Shown here: positions 33,173 to 42,220 of the stretch, piece after piece | How positions within the stretch are numbered: position 1 is the stretch's first letter | Layout of the letters: every line of letters starts with the position of its first letter | Notes under the pieces: model-generated | What the model was told of the DNA's origin: nothing | What the model saw: only the letters and a program-made list of their open reading frames with translations | Databases searched by the model: none | Assembly: GCF_022429625.1 (NCBI RefSeq) | Contig: NZ_CP092483.1 | Location: forward strand, 1-64,000 | Direction of reading: 5' to 3' | Origin: Devosia lacusdianchii | GTDB taxonomy: Bacteria; Pseudomonadota; Alphaproteobacteria; Rhizobiales; Devosiaceae | DNA length: 64,000 nucleotides | Made by a program: the position numbers and the translations under genes

Positions 33173-36097
33173 ATGCAGCAAGCCACTCTTTCTAGCCCGC
33201 CCCTCAACCAGCCCGCGCCCGACCGGCAGGCGGCCGGTGAACGCGTCGCCGCCCGCCTCAAAGGGCAGGTTCGCGGCCGTATCTATACCGACCCGCTGAT
33301 GACCTATGCCTGGAGCGGCGATGCCAGTTCCTACCGGCTGATCCCGGCTGTGGTGGTGTTCATCAATTCCGAGGATGAGGTGCGCGCGGTGATGGCGGCG
33401 GCGCGGGCCGAAAAATTGCCGATCACCTTCCGCGCGGCGGGCACTTCGCTGTCCGGCCAGGCGGTGACCGATGGCGTTTTGGCGGTTTTGGGCGATGGCT
33501 GGCGCAAGCTCGATATCCATCCCGGCGCCGAACAGATCACGCTGGGGCCGGCGATCATTGTCGCCAATGCAAACCGGGCGCTGAAGCCCTTCAACAAGAA
33601 GATCGGCCCCGATCCGGCCAGCCAGGCCACCTGCAAGATCGGTGGCGTGGTCAACAACAATTCATCCGGCATGTGCTGCGGCGTGGCGCAGAATACCTAC
33701 CACACCATGGCGCGGCTGCGCATCGTTTTGACCGATGGCACCATGCTCGATAGCGGCGACGAGGCAAGTTGTGCGGCATTCCGCCAGACGCATGCCAGCA
33801 TGCTGCAAGCAATCTTGGCCCTGCATCGAGAAGTCATGGCCGATGCTGACCTCGTCGCGCTGATCCGCCACAAATACCGTATCAAGAACACGGTGGGCTA
33901 TTCGCTCAACGCCCTGGTCGATTATCACGACCCGCTCGACATCCTGATCCACCTGATGGTGGGCTCCGAGGGCACGCTCGGCTTCGTCTCAGAAGTCACC
34001 TACAACACCGTACCCGAGCATCCGTTCAAGTCGACGGCGCTGGTGCCTTTCCCCGATCCGCAATCGGCCGGACGCGCCATTATCGAAATGGCCAATGGCG
34101 GCGTGCAGGTGACGACTGGGGTCACGGCGGCCGAATATATTGAGCGGCGGGCGCTTGCGACGGTGGAGCATCTGGCCCCGATGGCGCCGCTGCTGCCCTG
34201 GCTGACCAACAACTCCCCCGCCGTCCTCATCGACGTCACCGCGCCCGACGCGGCGACGCTCGATGCCGAAGTCGAAAAGACCGTCGCTCTGCTCAGGCGC
34301 CATGGCGCCACGCATGTGGATTTTTCCACCGACGATGTCAGAAGCCATGCCCTCTGGGACATCCGCAAGGGCTTCTTTGCCTCGGCCGGCGCGATGCGGC
34401 CCAAGGGCAGCATCATGCTGACCGAGGACGTAGCGGCGCCGATCGAGCGGCTGGCCGACTTCGTCACCGACCTGCGCCAGATGCTCGACGACCACGGCTA
34501 TGAAGATGCGGTGATCTTCGGTCATGCCCTGGCGGGGAACCTGCATTTCCAGATGGGCGACGATTTCTCCAAACCGGGATCGGCCGAAAAGTTCGACGTC
34601 TTTTCCAAGGCGCTGAGCGATCTGGTCTCGATCCAGTATGGCGGCTCGCTCAAGGCGGAGCACGGCACCGGCCGCGCCATTGCGCCCTTCGTCGAAGCCG
34701 AATGGGGCAGCAAGGCCTATGGGCTGATGCACCGCATCAAGGCGCTGTTCGACCCTGAAATGCTGCTCAATCCCGGCGTGCTGCTCAGCGCCGACGAACA
34801 CGTGCATATCAAGCATCTCAAGGTAATGCCGCCGGCCGATGAGCTGGTCGATCTCTGCATCGAATGCGGCTTCTGCGAACCGGCCTGTCCCAGCCATCAG
34901 ATGACGCTATCGCCGCGCCAGCGCATTGCGGTGACGCGCGAACGCGAGCGGCTGCGCGCCAGTGGCGAGGATCCGGCGCTGCTGAAGCGCCTCGACGAGG
35001 ATTTCCAGTATCCCGGCCTCGATACCTGTGCCGCCTGCAACCTCTGCTCCCTCCGCTGCCCTGTCGGCATCGAGACCGGCACGATGGTAATAGGGCAACG
35101 CGAACAGCGGCGTGGCACCACGGCACGATCGGTCGCCGGCTTTGCCGCCGACCATCGCGGGGCCGTTGAGACCATGATGCGCGGTGGCGTGGCCCTGGCC
35201 GACGCGGCGCGGGTGGTGGTTCCTGCGGCGGCGGTCGAGGCCATTACCGACACGGCGCGGCGACTGACGGGCGACCGCGTTCCCCGTGTGTCGCGGGCGC
35301 TGCGCCACGGCCCTGGCACGCCCAAGCCGGTTGAAACGCGGCAGGACCCGAAGCGGACCGGTTTTCCGGTGCCGATCGCCCAGAGCGGGCGGCAGTCCAT
35401 CGTTTATTTTCCGAGCTGCGCCACACGCATGTTCGGCGCGCCCAAATCCGAGCACGACCTGCTTGATGTCCCCGCTGCCATGCTGGCTTTGCTGGAGCGG
35501 GCGGGCTTTGACGTGATCGTGCCCGAGCATCTCAACGGCCAATGCTGCGGCCAGCCGTTCCAGTCCAAGGGCTTTCCCGAGCAGGCGGCCAGCGTCGGCG
35601 GCGAACTCAAGCGCGAGCTGTCGGCTCTGTCGGATGCCGGGCGGCTGAGTGTGGTGACCGATGCTTCGACCTGCGCCAAGCATCTGCGCGAATTTCCGGG
35701 CGACGCGCCGGTGCTCGATTCCAGCCAGTTCCTGCTCAGTCACGTGCTGCCCAAACTGACCATGACGCGCAAGCTGCCAGTCGTGGCGGTGCATCACAAT
35801 TGCTCAGCGCAGCGCCTGGCCGAACAGCCGATGACCGAGGCCATCGCGGCGGCCTGTGCGGACAGGGTTGCGGTGCTGAGCTCGGTGACCTGCTGCGGCT
35901 ATGCCGGCGACAAGGGCCTGTTCTTCCCCGAACTGAACGCCCATGCCACGCGGTTCGTGAGGCAGGACATTCCGGATGGTTGCACGCTGGGCGTGTCGAC
36001 GGTCAGCACCTGCGCGTCGGGACTAAGCGAACATGCCGGGGTGCCGTTTGTGGGGCTGGCCAGCCTGTTGGAATGGGCGAGTAGGCCGCAGGCGTAA
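33173..36097 (+). CDS. FAD/4Fe-4S oxidoreductase, D-lactate/2-hydroxyacid dehydrogenase type
   Basis: A 974-residue enzyme fusing three parts. Residues about 50-260 form a VAO-type FAD-binding domain (FRAAGTSLSGQAVTDG and KIGGVVNNNSSGMCCG), followed by the FAD-oxidase C-terminal domain. Two 4Fe-4S clusters come next: CIECGFCEPACP near 561 and CAACNLCSLRCPVG near 618. The last ~200 residues hold two cysteine-rich CCG repeats (NGQCCGQPF and SSVTCCGYAGDKG) as in heterodisulfide reductase and LutA/GlcF. Such proteins oxidise D-lactate or another D-2-hydroxyacid and pass electrons to the membrane chain. It is monocistronic with a palindrome at its start. The exact substrate cannot be read from the sequence. 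Confidence 0.88.
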   Translation: MQQATLSSPPLNQPAPDRQAAGERVAARLKGQVRGRIYTDPLMTYAWSGDASSYRLIPAVVVFINSEDEVRAVMAAARAEKLPITFRAAGTSLSGQAVTDGVLAVLGDGWRKLDIHPGAEQITLGPAIIVANANRALKPFNKKIGPDPASQATCKIGGVVNNNSSGMCCGVAQNTYHTMARLRIVLTDGTMLDSGDEASCAAFRQTHASMLQAILALHREVMADADLVALIRHKYRIKNTVGYSLNALVDYHDPLDILIHLMVGSEGTLGFVSEVTYNTVPEHPFKSTALVPFPDPQSAGRAIIEMANGGVQVTTGVTAAEYIERRALATVEHLAPMAPLLPWLTNNSPAVLIDVTAPDAATLDAEVEKTVALLRRHGATHVDFSTDDVRSHALWDIRKGFFASAGAMRPKGSIMLTEDVAAPIERLADFVTDLRQMLDDHGYEDAVIFGHALAGNLHFQMGDDFSKPGSAEKFDVFSKALSDLVSIQYGGSLKAEHGTGRAIAPFVEAEWGSKAYGLMHRIKALFDPEMLLNPGVLLSADEHVHIKHLKVMPPADELVDLCIECGFCEPACPSHQMTLSPRQRIAVTRERERLRASGEDPALLKRLDEDFQYPGLDTCAACNLCSLRCPVGIETGTMVIGQREQRRGTTARSVAGFAADHRGAVETMMRGGVALADAARVVVPAAAVEAITDTARRLTGDRVPRVSRALRHGPGTPKPVETRQDPKRTGFPVPIAQSGRQSIVYFPSCATRMFGAPKSEHDLLDVPAAMLALLERAGFDVIVPEHLNGQCCGQPFQSKGFPEQAASVGGELKRELSALSDAGRLSVVTDASTCAKHLREFPGDAPVLDSSQFLLSHVLPKLTMTRKLPVVAVHHNCSAQRLAEQPMTEAIAAACADRVAVLSSVTCCGYAGDKGLFFPELNAHATRFVRQDIPDGCTLGVSTVSTCASGLSEHAGVPFVGLASLLEWASRPQA

Positions 36098-36118
36098 GGC
36101 CCCTCAAATTCCACCGCG

Positions 36119-36205
36119 CGTCACCCTCGGGCTTGATCCGAGGGTACTATTCTTGAGCAGCGACTCCGCAAGTGCAGAGCCCTCGGGTCAAGCCCGAGGG
36201 TGACG
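36119..36205. repeat. Dispersed palindromic repeat, family A, copy 3
   Basis: Arms CGTCACCCTCGGGCTTGATCC and the complement ending CCGAGGGTGACGG at 36205. The core contains GACTCCGCAAGTGCAGAG, which is related to the core of copy 4. Confidence 0.85.
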
Positions 36206-36285
36206 GCCGGCGGTGGCGAAACGGTGATGGGGTGACCTTTCGGCGCAAACCCGTTACTGAACGCCCAGCAAGCCCCCGGACGTCC

Positions 36286-37479
36286 ATGACCACAACCACG
36301 ACCATAACCAGCCTCGGCCATAAGGGCGAAGGCGTTGCCGAGATTGAGGACAGGAAGGTCTTCGTGCCACTGGCCCTGCCCGGGGAAACGGTCGAGATCG
36401 AGGTGGATGGCGATCGGGGGACGCTGCTGGGTGTCGTCACGCCAGCCGCCAATCGCGTCGAGCCGTTCTGCCCGCATTTCGGCGCCTGCGGTGGTTGCCA
36501 GCTCCAGCACATGGACCGGCCCAGCTACGAGGCGTTGAAGATATCGCTGGTCGAAACGCCGCTGCGCTTTGCCGGCATCGACCAGCAGGTCACCCGTTTT
36601 GTCGATGCGGCGGACGATGGTCGCCGCCGGGCGACGCTGCATGCGCGCCGGGAAGGCGCTGGCTATATGCGGCTTCGCAGCCATCAGGTGCATGACCTCG
36701 ATGCCTGCCCCATCCTGGTGCCGGGCCTGGCCAAGGCCCCCGATATTGCCCGCGCCGTGATGCAGTCGGTGGGCGAGGCCGATGTGAGTTTCACCGCGAC
36801 GCTGTCCGGACTCGATGTCGCCATCCGCACCGAGAAGAAGCAGGCGCGAGCCGATCGCGTCGCCCCGCTGGTCGCCCGGTTCAAGCTGGCGCGGCTGGCG
36901 CTCAATGGTGAAATGGTGCTGCAGGCGCAGCCACCGGTGGTGGAAATGGGAAAGGCCCGCGTCGAGCCGCCCATCAGCAGCTTTCTGCAGGCGACGGCGG
37001 CGGCCGAGCAGGTGCTGTCAGACTACGTGATTAACGCCGTGGGGAAGGCCAAGACCGTCGCCGACTTGTTCTGCGGCGTAGGCCCCTTCGCACTAAGGTT
37101 GGCGGAAACCCGCCCGGTGGCGGCTTTCGACAGCGACAAGCCAGGCATCGCCGCCCTCGACAAGGCCCGGCGCTTCACCAAGGGCCTGCGCGAAATAACC
37201 GCCAAGGCGCGCGACCTGTTCCGCGATCCGCTGACGCAGTTCGAGCTCAATTATGAGGCCGTGGTACTCGATCCACCGCGGGCCGGCGCCGAGGCGCAGG
37301 TGCGCGAACTGGCCAAGTCGAAGGTCCGGACCGTGGTGATGATCGCCTGCGACGCCCGCACCTTTGCCCGCGACGCGGCAATCCTGGTGGCCGGCGGCTA
37401 TGCCATGAGCAACCTCGTGGCGGTCGACCAGTTCGTCTATTCGATCCATGTCGAAATTGCTGCCACATTTACGCGCTAG
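36286..37479 (+). CDS. RlmD/TrmA-family 23S rRNA/tRNA (uracil-5-)-methyltransferase
   Basis: A 397-residue SAM-dependent RNA methyltransferase. A TRAM-like N-terminus (about 1-50) precedes a 4Fe-4S site with Cys62, Cys68, Cys71 and Cys141. The methyltransferase core has VADLFCGVGPFAL (SAM motif I), LDPPRAG (motif IV), and IACDARTFARD, whose Cys is the expected nucleophile that attacks C6 of uracil. The family methylates U to m5U in 23S rRNA or tRNA. ATG at 36286 is chosen because the longer open frame starts inside a palindromic repeat. Whether the target is rRNA or tRNA cannot be decided here. Confidence 0.88.
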   Translation: MTTTTTITSLGHKGEGVAEIEDRKVFVPLALPGETVEIEVDGDRGTLLGVVTPAANRVEPFCPHFGACGGCQLQHMDRPSYEALKISLVETPLRFAGIDQQVTRFVDAADDGRRRATLHARREGAGYMRLRSHQVHDLDACPILVPGLAKAPDIARAVMQSVGEADVSFTATLSGLDVAIRTEKKQARADRVAPLVARFKLARLALNGEMVLQAQPPVVEMGKARVEPPISSFLQATAAAEQVLSDYVINAVGKAKTVADLFCGVGPFALRLAETRPVAAFDSDKPGIAALDKARRFTKGLREITAKARDLFRDPLTQFELNYEAVVLDPPRAGAEAQVRELAKSKVRTVVMIACDARTFARDAAILVAGGYAMSNLVAVDQFVYSIHVEIAATFTR

Positions 37480-37589
37480 TTCACGATTGGCATTTCAACG
37501 CAACCATACTGGGATGGTCGCGTTGGCCTACGTCAATCAACATAAACTAGCGACGACCTGGGGCGGGTGTGGTCGCGTGGAGAGATCCC

Positions 37590-37979
37590 ATGCGCATTCT
37601 CAAGACGACTTTGGCTATCGGTGTGCTCTGTGCAGCCACCGCGTTTCCAGTATTTGCAGCCACGGGCACGCCCGACGGCACGTTTGTCGATAGCTACGGC
37701 ACATCCTTCCAGTTTTCGCTCTGCGGTGACGGAACGGCGCTGTGCGGCGTGCTGACCAATCTCGAAGGCCAGTCGGCCACTGAGGAGAACCTGGCCTTTG
37801 TCGGTAAGCAGGTGATGCAGGCCGAGCAGGTTGCCCCCAATCAGTGGAAGGGTGCGCTGACTGCCGGTGGCATCAGCGCTGAGGCAACTGTGACCATGAC
37901 CAGCCCTGACACAATCGACATCCAGGGCTGCCGCGCGGCAATCCTCTGCCAGACGCTGACCTACAAGCGCGTCTCGTAA
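37590..37979 (+). CDS. DUF2147-like exported protein
   Basis: A 129-residue exported protein. The signal peptide covers residues 1-23 (ends VFA). The mature part carries GTFVDSYGTSFQFSLCGDGTALCGVLT and a pair of Cys near the C-terminus in GCRAAILCQTLTYKR, and fits a small lipocalin-like DUF2147 protein. GGAGAG lies four bases before ATG at 37590. A strong terminator follows. Function unknown; periplasmic or secreted by inference. Confidence 0.75.
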   Translation: MRILKTTLAIGVLCAATAFPVFAATGTPDGTFVDSYGTSFQFSLCGDGTALCGVLTNLEGQSATEENLAFVGKQVMQAEQVAPNQWKGALTAGGISAEATVTMTSPDTIDIQGCRAAILCQTLTYKRVS

Positions 37980-37996
37980 TCGATAGCACGGAATGC

Positions 37997-38026
37997 AAAA
38001 ACCCCGGCAGGACCGGGGTTTTTCTT
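37997..38026. terminator. Bidirectional rho-independent terminator
   Basis: AAAAACCCCGG and CCGGGGTTTTT pair around CAGGA. It lies between the DUF2147-like gene and the convergent isomerase gene and can serve both. Confidence 0.92.
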
Positions 38027-38028
38027 TG

Positions 38029-38853
38029 TCAGCAGACGGTTGCGACGCGCTCCTTGATCACCGCGAGCACCTCATCGCCGGGGCGCTTCCACCAATTGTC
38101 CTGGCTGAATATTTCCACTTCCTGCGGGCCGAAAAATCCCGCGTCCTCGATCATCTTGCGGATGGCTTTGAGGTCGATGACACCATCGCCCATCATGCCG
38201 CGATCAAGCAGCATATCCTTGGTCGGCACCAGCCAATCGCAGATGTGATGGGCGAAGATGCGCTTCATCCGACCAGCCCGGGCGATGGCTTGGGCGAGAT
38301 AAGGGTCCCACCAGACATGGTAGACGTCGATGGCGACGCCGACGGTTTCGCCCAGCGTCTCGCAGATATCGAGCGCCTGATCGATGGTGTTCACACAGGC
38401 CCGGTCGGCGGCGTACATGGGATGCAGGGGCTCGATGGCGATCTTGACGCCGCTGGCCTTGGCATGCGGCAGCATGGCGGCGATGCCGTCGATGACCATC
38501 TGACGGGCGCCCGGCAAATCCTTGGAACTGCCCGGTAATCCGCCGACCACCAGCACCAGGCAGTCGGCATTGAGTGCTGCCGCTTCGTCGATGGCGCGGA
38601 GGTTATCGTCGATCTGTGTCTGGCGGCCGGCGGCGGTTTCGGCTGGGAACATGCCGCCGCGGCAGACGCCGCTGACTTGCAGTTTGTTGTCGCGGACGAT
38701 GCGGGCGGCTTCGGCCAGACCAATGGCGGCGATCTGGTCACGCCAGGGGGAAATGGCGGTGATTCCCGCCTTGAGGCAGCCATCGACCGCCTCGGCAAAG
38801 CCCCAGACCTGGCGGGTGGTGGCCAGGTTCAGCGAGATAGCGCGTTGGGTCAT
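38029..38853 (-). CDS. Sugar phosphate isomerase/epimerase-like TIM-barrel protein
   Basis: A 274-residue AP-endonuclease-2-fold TIM barrel. The metal-binding residues of this fold can be traced: Glu in KIAIEPLHP (about 137-145), Asp and His in GVAIDVYHVWWDP, His in IFAHHICDW, and Glu in PQEVEIFS near the end. Members isomerise, epimerise or eliminate sugars and 3-keto sugars. It overlaps the DUF993 gene by four bases (ATGA) and is the last gene of the gfo-DUF993-isomerase operon. With three Gfo/Idh/MocA dehydrogenases in the same regulon, action on an oxidised sugar is a reasonable guess. Confidence 0.85.
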   Translation of the reverse strand: MTQRAISLNLATTRQVWGFAEAVDGCLKAGITAISPWRDQIAAIGLAEAARIVRDNKLQVSGVCRGGMFPAETAAGRQTQIDDNLRAIDEAAALNADCLVLVVGGLPGSSKDLPGARQMVIDGIAAMLPHAKASGVKIAIEPLHPMYAADRACVNTIDQALDICETLGETVGVAIDVYHVWWDPYLAQAIARAGRMKRIFAHHICDWLVPTKDMLLDRGMMGDGVIDLKAIRKMIEDAGFFGPQEVEIFSQDNWWKRPGDEVLAVIKERVATVC

Positions 38854-40022
38854 TGCGTTAGCACACTGTTAACGTTGAGCACCGCCTGCATGCGTTTTAC
38901 CGCCAATTCCGGATCGGCCAGCACCCGCGCCTTGTCGGCCAGCCGGAACAGCTCGCTGAGGTGCTGCACCGAGCGGGTCGATTGCTGTCCGCCGATCATC
39001 TGGAAATGGTCCTGGAGGCCATTGAGATAGGCCAGGAACACCACGCCGGTTTTGTAGAACCGCGTTGGCGCCGCGAAGATGTGGCGGCTGAGCGGTACGG
39101 TGGGTTCGAGCAGGTCGAAGAACTCGTTATTGTTGCCCTTGCCGAGGGCCGCCAGACCGGCCGAGGCGGCAGGGGCGATGGCGTCGAAAATGCCCAGCAG
39201 GGCATGCGAATAGCCTTGATCGTCACCGGCGATGAGTTCGGCATAGTTGAAGTCGTCGCCGGTATACATCTTGACCGAGGCCGGGAGGCGCCGGCGCATG
39301 GCAATTTCCTTCTCGGCCGAGAGCAGCGAAATCTTGATGCCATCGACATTGTTCGCATTGGCCGCGATGACGTCGAGGCAGACATCCATGGCCTTGTCGT
39401 GGTCAATATTGCCCCAATAGCCCTGGAGGGCGGGATCGAACATCTCGCCCAGCCAGTGCATCACCACCGGCTGCTTCACCTGGCTGAGGATGCGGCCATA
39501 GACGCGGGCGTAGTCGTCGGGTGACCTGGCGGCGGCGGCGAGGGCGCGCGAGGCCATCAGGATGACGCGGCCACCCTGGGCTTCGACAAAGCCGACCTGC
39601 TCTTCATAGGCGGCGATGATCTGGTCGATCGTAACATCGGGGCCGGGGGCCAGATGGTCGGTACCGGCGCCATAGGCGATGAGCGCATCGTCACGGGTGC
39701 GGGCCTCGGCCTGGGCGCGGCGGATCAGCTCCTGCGCTTCCGTCCAGGTAAGACCCATGCCGCGCTGCGCGGTATCCATGGCTTCGGCAACGCCGAGGCC
39801 GAGGTCCCACAGGCGGTGGCGGAATTTGAGGGTGGTGTCCCAGTCGATGGCAGGGGTGAGCCAGGGGTCGTTATTGGCCAAGGGGTCGGCGACGACGTGA
39901 GCGGCAGCGTAGGCGATGCGGGAGAAATCCGTGGCCTTGTGGCGGACGAAGGGAATGGGCTCGCCGGTCAGCGTATAGGGCGCGATGGAGCGGTCTGGGT
40001 TGGGCAGGTTGATTGTGGTCAT
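38850..40022 (-). CDS. DUF993 family protein (dihydrodipicolinate synthase-like barrel)
   Basis: A 390-residue protein of the DUF993 family, distantly related to the DapA aldolase superfamily. It shows DWDTTLKFRHRLWDLGLGVAEAMDTAQRG in the N-terminal third and GYWGNIDHDKAMDVCLDVIAANANNVDGIKISL in the middle. The Lys in GIKISL is in the place of the Schiff-base Lys of DapA, so an aldolase or lyase reaction is plausible but unproven. ATG at 40022 is chosen; the 26-codon extension lies in a repeat. It is second in the gfo-DUF993-isomerase operon and is translationally coupled to the isomerase. Confidence 0.82.
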   Translation of the reverse strand: MTTINLPNPDRSIAPYTLTGEPIPFVRHKATDFSRIAYAAAHVVADPLANNDPWLTPAIDWDTTLKFRHRLWDLGLGVAEAMDTAQRGMGLTWTEAQELIRRAQAEARTRDDALIAYGAGTDHLAPGPDVTIDQIIAAYEEQVGFVEAQGGRVILMASRALAAAARSPDDYARVYGRILSQVKQPVVMHWLGEMFDPALQGYWGNIDHDKAMDVCLDVIAANANNVDGIKISLLSAEKEIAMRRRLPASVKMYTGDDFNYAELIAGDDQGYSHALLGIFDAIAPAASAGLAALGKGNNNEFFDLLEPTVPLSRHIFAAPTRFYKTGVVFLAYLNGLQDHFQMIGGQQSTRSVQHLSELFRLADKARVLADPELAVKRMQAVLNVNSVLTQ

Positions 40023-40036
40023 ATGCGGGGCTCCGG

Positions 40037-40170
40037 AAGGCCCCCTCACCCGGCGCTGCGCGCCGACCTCTCCCCCAAAGGGAGAGGGTGAAGAGGGCAC
40101 TGTGGCTGGTCTTGCGACACCTCTCCCTCTGGGGGAGAGGTCGGCCCAACGGGCCGGGTGAGGGGGCCTT
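40037..40170. repeat. Long palindromic repeat, family B-like, inside the gfo-DUF993 operon
   Basis: Outer arms AAGGCCCCCTCACCCGGC and GCCGGGTGAGGGGGCCTT (with minor mismatch) lie at the ends of a 134-base element. The inner arms CCTCTCCC and GGGAGAGG pair again. It fills the gap between the first Gfo gene and DUF993. Confidence 0.85.
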
Positions 40171-40181
40171 CGCCCCGCGGA

Positions 40182-41333
40182 TCAAAACTCCAGCTTCGGC
40201 ACGTCGAGCCAGCGGCGTTCGGCCCAGCTCTTGAGGCCGAGTTCGGCGAGCTGCACGCCCTTGGCGCCGGCTTCAAGGCCGTATTCCCAGTGTGCGTCTT
40301 CGGCGACGTGCTTGAGGAACATTTCCCACTGTGCCTTGAAGCCGTTCTGGGCCGGCCAGTTATCCGGGACTTCTTCCCAGTCGTTGAAGAAGTTCATGGT
40401 CTGCGGCTGGTCGGGGTTCCACACTGGCTTGGGCGTGTTGACGCGATGCTGCGTCCAGCATTTGTGCAGGCCCGCCACGGCTGAGCCTTTGGTGCCATCG
40501 ACATGGAACGTCACGAGGTCGTCGCGACGGACGCGGGTGGTCCAGCTCGAATTGATCTGGGCGATTACGCCGCCTTCAAGCTCGAAGGTGGCGTAGGCCG
40601 CGTCATCGGTATCGGCCTTGTAGCGATTGCCCTTCTCGTCGACGCGCTCAGGAATATGGGTAGCGCCGAGGCACGATACGGCCTGCACTTCGCCGAACAG
40701 GTTATCGAGCACATAGCGCCAGTGGCACAGCATATCGAGGATGATGCCGCCGCCATCGGCCTTGCGATAGTTCCAGCTCGGACGCTGCGCCGGCTGCCAG
40801 TCGCCCTCGAACACCCAATAACCGAACTCGCCGCGCACCGAGAGAATGTCGCCGAAGAAACCGCTGTCGCGCAGCATCTTGAGCTTCATCAGGCCGGGCA
40901 GAAACAGCTTGTCCTGCACCACGCCATGCTTGAGGCCCGAGGCGCGGGCGGTCTTGGCAAGGTTGACGGCGATGTCGAGGGAATCGGAGGTCGGCTTTTC
41001 GCAATAGACATGCTTGCCTGATGCCAGGGCCTTTTCGATCAGGCTGGCGCGCATCAGCGTCGTGCCGGCGTCGAAGAAGACAGTGTCATCCGGGTTGGCG
41101 AGGACGGCATCGAGATCGCTGCTCCAGCGCTTGATGTCGTGCTTCTTGGCCAGCCGCTCGATCTTGTCGGCGTCGCGGCCGACAATGATCGGGTCCACCA
41201 CCAGCCGGTCGCCATTGGACAGCACAACACCGCCCTGATCGCGGATGGCGAGGATGGAGCGCACCAGGTGCTGGTTATAGCCCATGCGTCCGGTGACGCC
41301 GTGCATGATCAATCCGAGCCGCTTCTCTGCCAT
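40182..41333 (-). CDS. Gfo/Idh/MocA family oxidoreductase 1
   Basis: A 383-residue NAD(P)-dependent sugar dehydrogenase-like protein. The N-terminal Rossmann domain (LGLIMHGVTGRMGYNQHL) binds the nucleotide, and EKPTSDSLDIA (about 117-127) carries the conserved EKP motif with the catalytic Lys. The larger C-terminal domain has GGGIILDMLCHWRYVLDNLFG, where the Asp and His fit the usual active-site pattern. GGAGG lies about eight bases before ATG at 41333. It heads the minus-strand operon, and an operator lies 30 bases upstream of its start. The substrate is unknown. Confidence 0.88.
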   Translation of the reverse strand: MAEKRLGLIMHGVTGRMGYNQHLVRSILAIRDQGGVVLSNGDRLVVDPIIVGRDADKIERLAKKHDIKRWSSDLDAVLANPDDTVFFDAGTTLMRASLIEKALASGKHVYCEKPTSDSLDIAVNLAKTARASGLKHGVVQDKLFLPGLMKLKMLRDSGFFGDILSVRGEFGYWVFEGDWQPAQRPSWNYRKADGGGIILDMLCHWRYVLDNLFGEVQAVSCLGATHIPERVDEKGNRYKADTDDAAYATFELEGGVIAQINSSWTTRVRRDDLVTFHVDGTKGSAVAGLHKCWTQHRVNTPKPVWNPDQPQTMNFFNDWEEVPDNWPAQNGFKAQWEMFLKHVAEDAHWEYGLEAGAKGVQLAELGLKSWAERRWLDVPKLEF

Positions 41334-41362
41334 TCGCCATCCTCCATACCGCATCCAGCGGT

Positions 41363-41378
41363 GTAACTGTTTAGTTAC
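41363..41378. promoter_or_regulatory. Regulon operator, copy 1 (GTAACT-N4-AGTTAC)
   Basis: GTAACTGTTTAGTTAC is a perfect 6+4+6 inverted repeat 30 bases upstream of the first Gfo gene and 166 bases before the divergent TetR gene. The same arms and spacing occur at 43376-43391. Confidence 0.78.
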
Positions 41379-41543
41379 TTAGCTACACGGCGACGGGCCA
41401 TGTCGTCAAGCGGCATGCAAGCTTGTATGATCACTGTAGGCGGAGAGGCCCAAAAACCGGGTCGCTATTTACCCCGCTGGCCGGCGCTGGTATCTGATGG
41501 TGAGGACGCGCGGGGTAACCGGCCCGTTCGCATGTGGGGAAAT

Positions 41544-42206
41544 ATGGACCAGCGAGTCGCGGAAAAAGAGGCGCCGCAAAAGCGGGCGCGCAATTCGGCC
41601 AAGACCAAGGCGGCGATTCTGGTCGCCGGACGGGCCGAGTTTGCCGAGCGTGGCTTCGAGGGCGCGCGGGTGGATGCCATCGCCGCGCTGGCCGGCGCCA
41701 ACAAGCGGCTGCTCTACCACTATTTCGGCAATAAGGAAGACCTTTATCGCGCTGTATTGCTCGACGCCTACCAGGAGATCAGGCGCGGCGAGCGGGCGCT
41801 GAGCCTCGATCAGTTCGGCCCGGTGGACGCCATGGACCGGCTGGTGCGCTTCACCTTCCGGCACTTCCTCGCCAATCCCTGGTTTCCGCGCCTCCTGGGT
41901 ACGGAGAACATCGAGAATGCCCGGTTTCTAAAAACCCTGCCTGATATCCAGGCCATCCACTCGCCACTGGTCGGGCAGATCACCACCATCGTCAATCGCG
42001 GCGCCGATGCCGGCATTTTCCGCCGCGATGTCGATCCGGTGCAGCTCTATATTTCCATCGCCGCCTTGGGCTTTTTCTACGTCTCCAACATGGCGACGCT
42101 GTCGGTCATCTTTGCCCGCGATCTCAGCGGCATCGACATGGTGCAGGAGCGCGAGTCGCAGGCGGTGCAGATGGTGCTCGACTACCTACGGACCAAGCCG
42201 GCCTGA
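41544..42206 (+). CDS. TetR/AcrR-family regulator of the sugar-oxidation cluster
   Basis: A 220-residue repressor. The helix-turn-helix is in residues about 15-65: AILVAGRAEFAERGFEGARVDAIAALAGANKRLLYHYF in pattern, with the LLYHYFGNKEDLYRAV block. The C-terminal domain has the LYISIAALGFFYVSN pattern of RutR-type TetR proteins, which sense small metabolites. ATG at 41544 is preferred for GGGGA just upstream; ATG at 41532 is an alternative. It is divergent from the gfo-DUF993-isomerase operon, with a palindromic operator between, and is the best candidate to bind both copies of that operator. Confidence 0.85.
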   Translation: MDQRVAEKEAPQKRARNSAKTKAAILVAGRAEFAERGFEGARVDAIAALAGANKRLLYHYFGNKEDLYRAVLLDAYQEIRRGERALSLDQFGPVDAMDRLVRFTFRHFLANPWFPRLLGTENIENARFLKTLPDIQAIHSPLVGQITTIVNRGADAGIFRRDVDPVQLYISIAALGFFYVSNMATLSVIFARDLSGIDMVQERESQAVQMVLDYLRTKPA

Positions 42207-42220
42207 GGCCTTTGGCGCTG

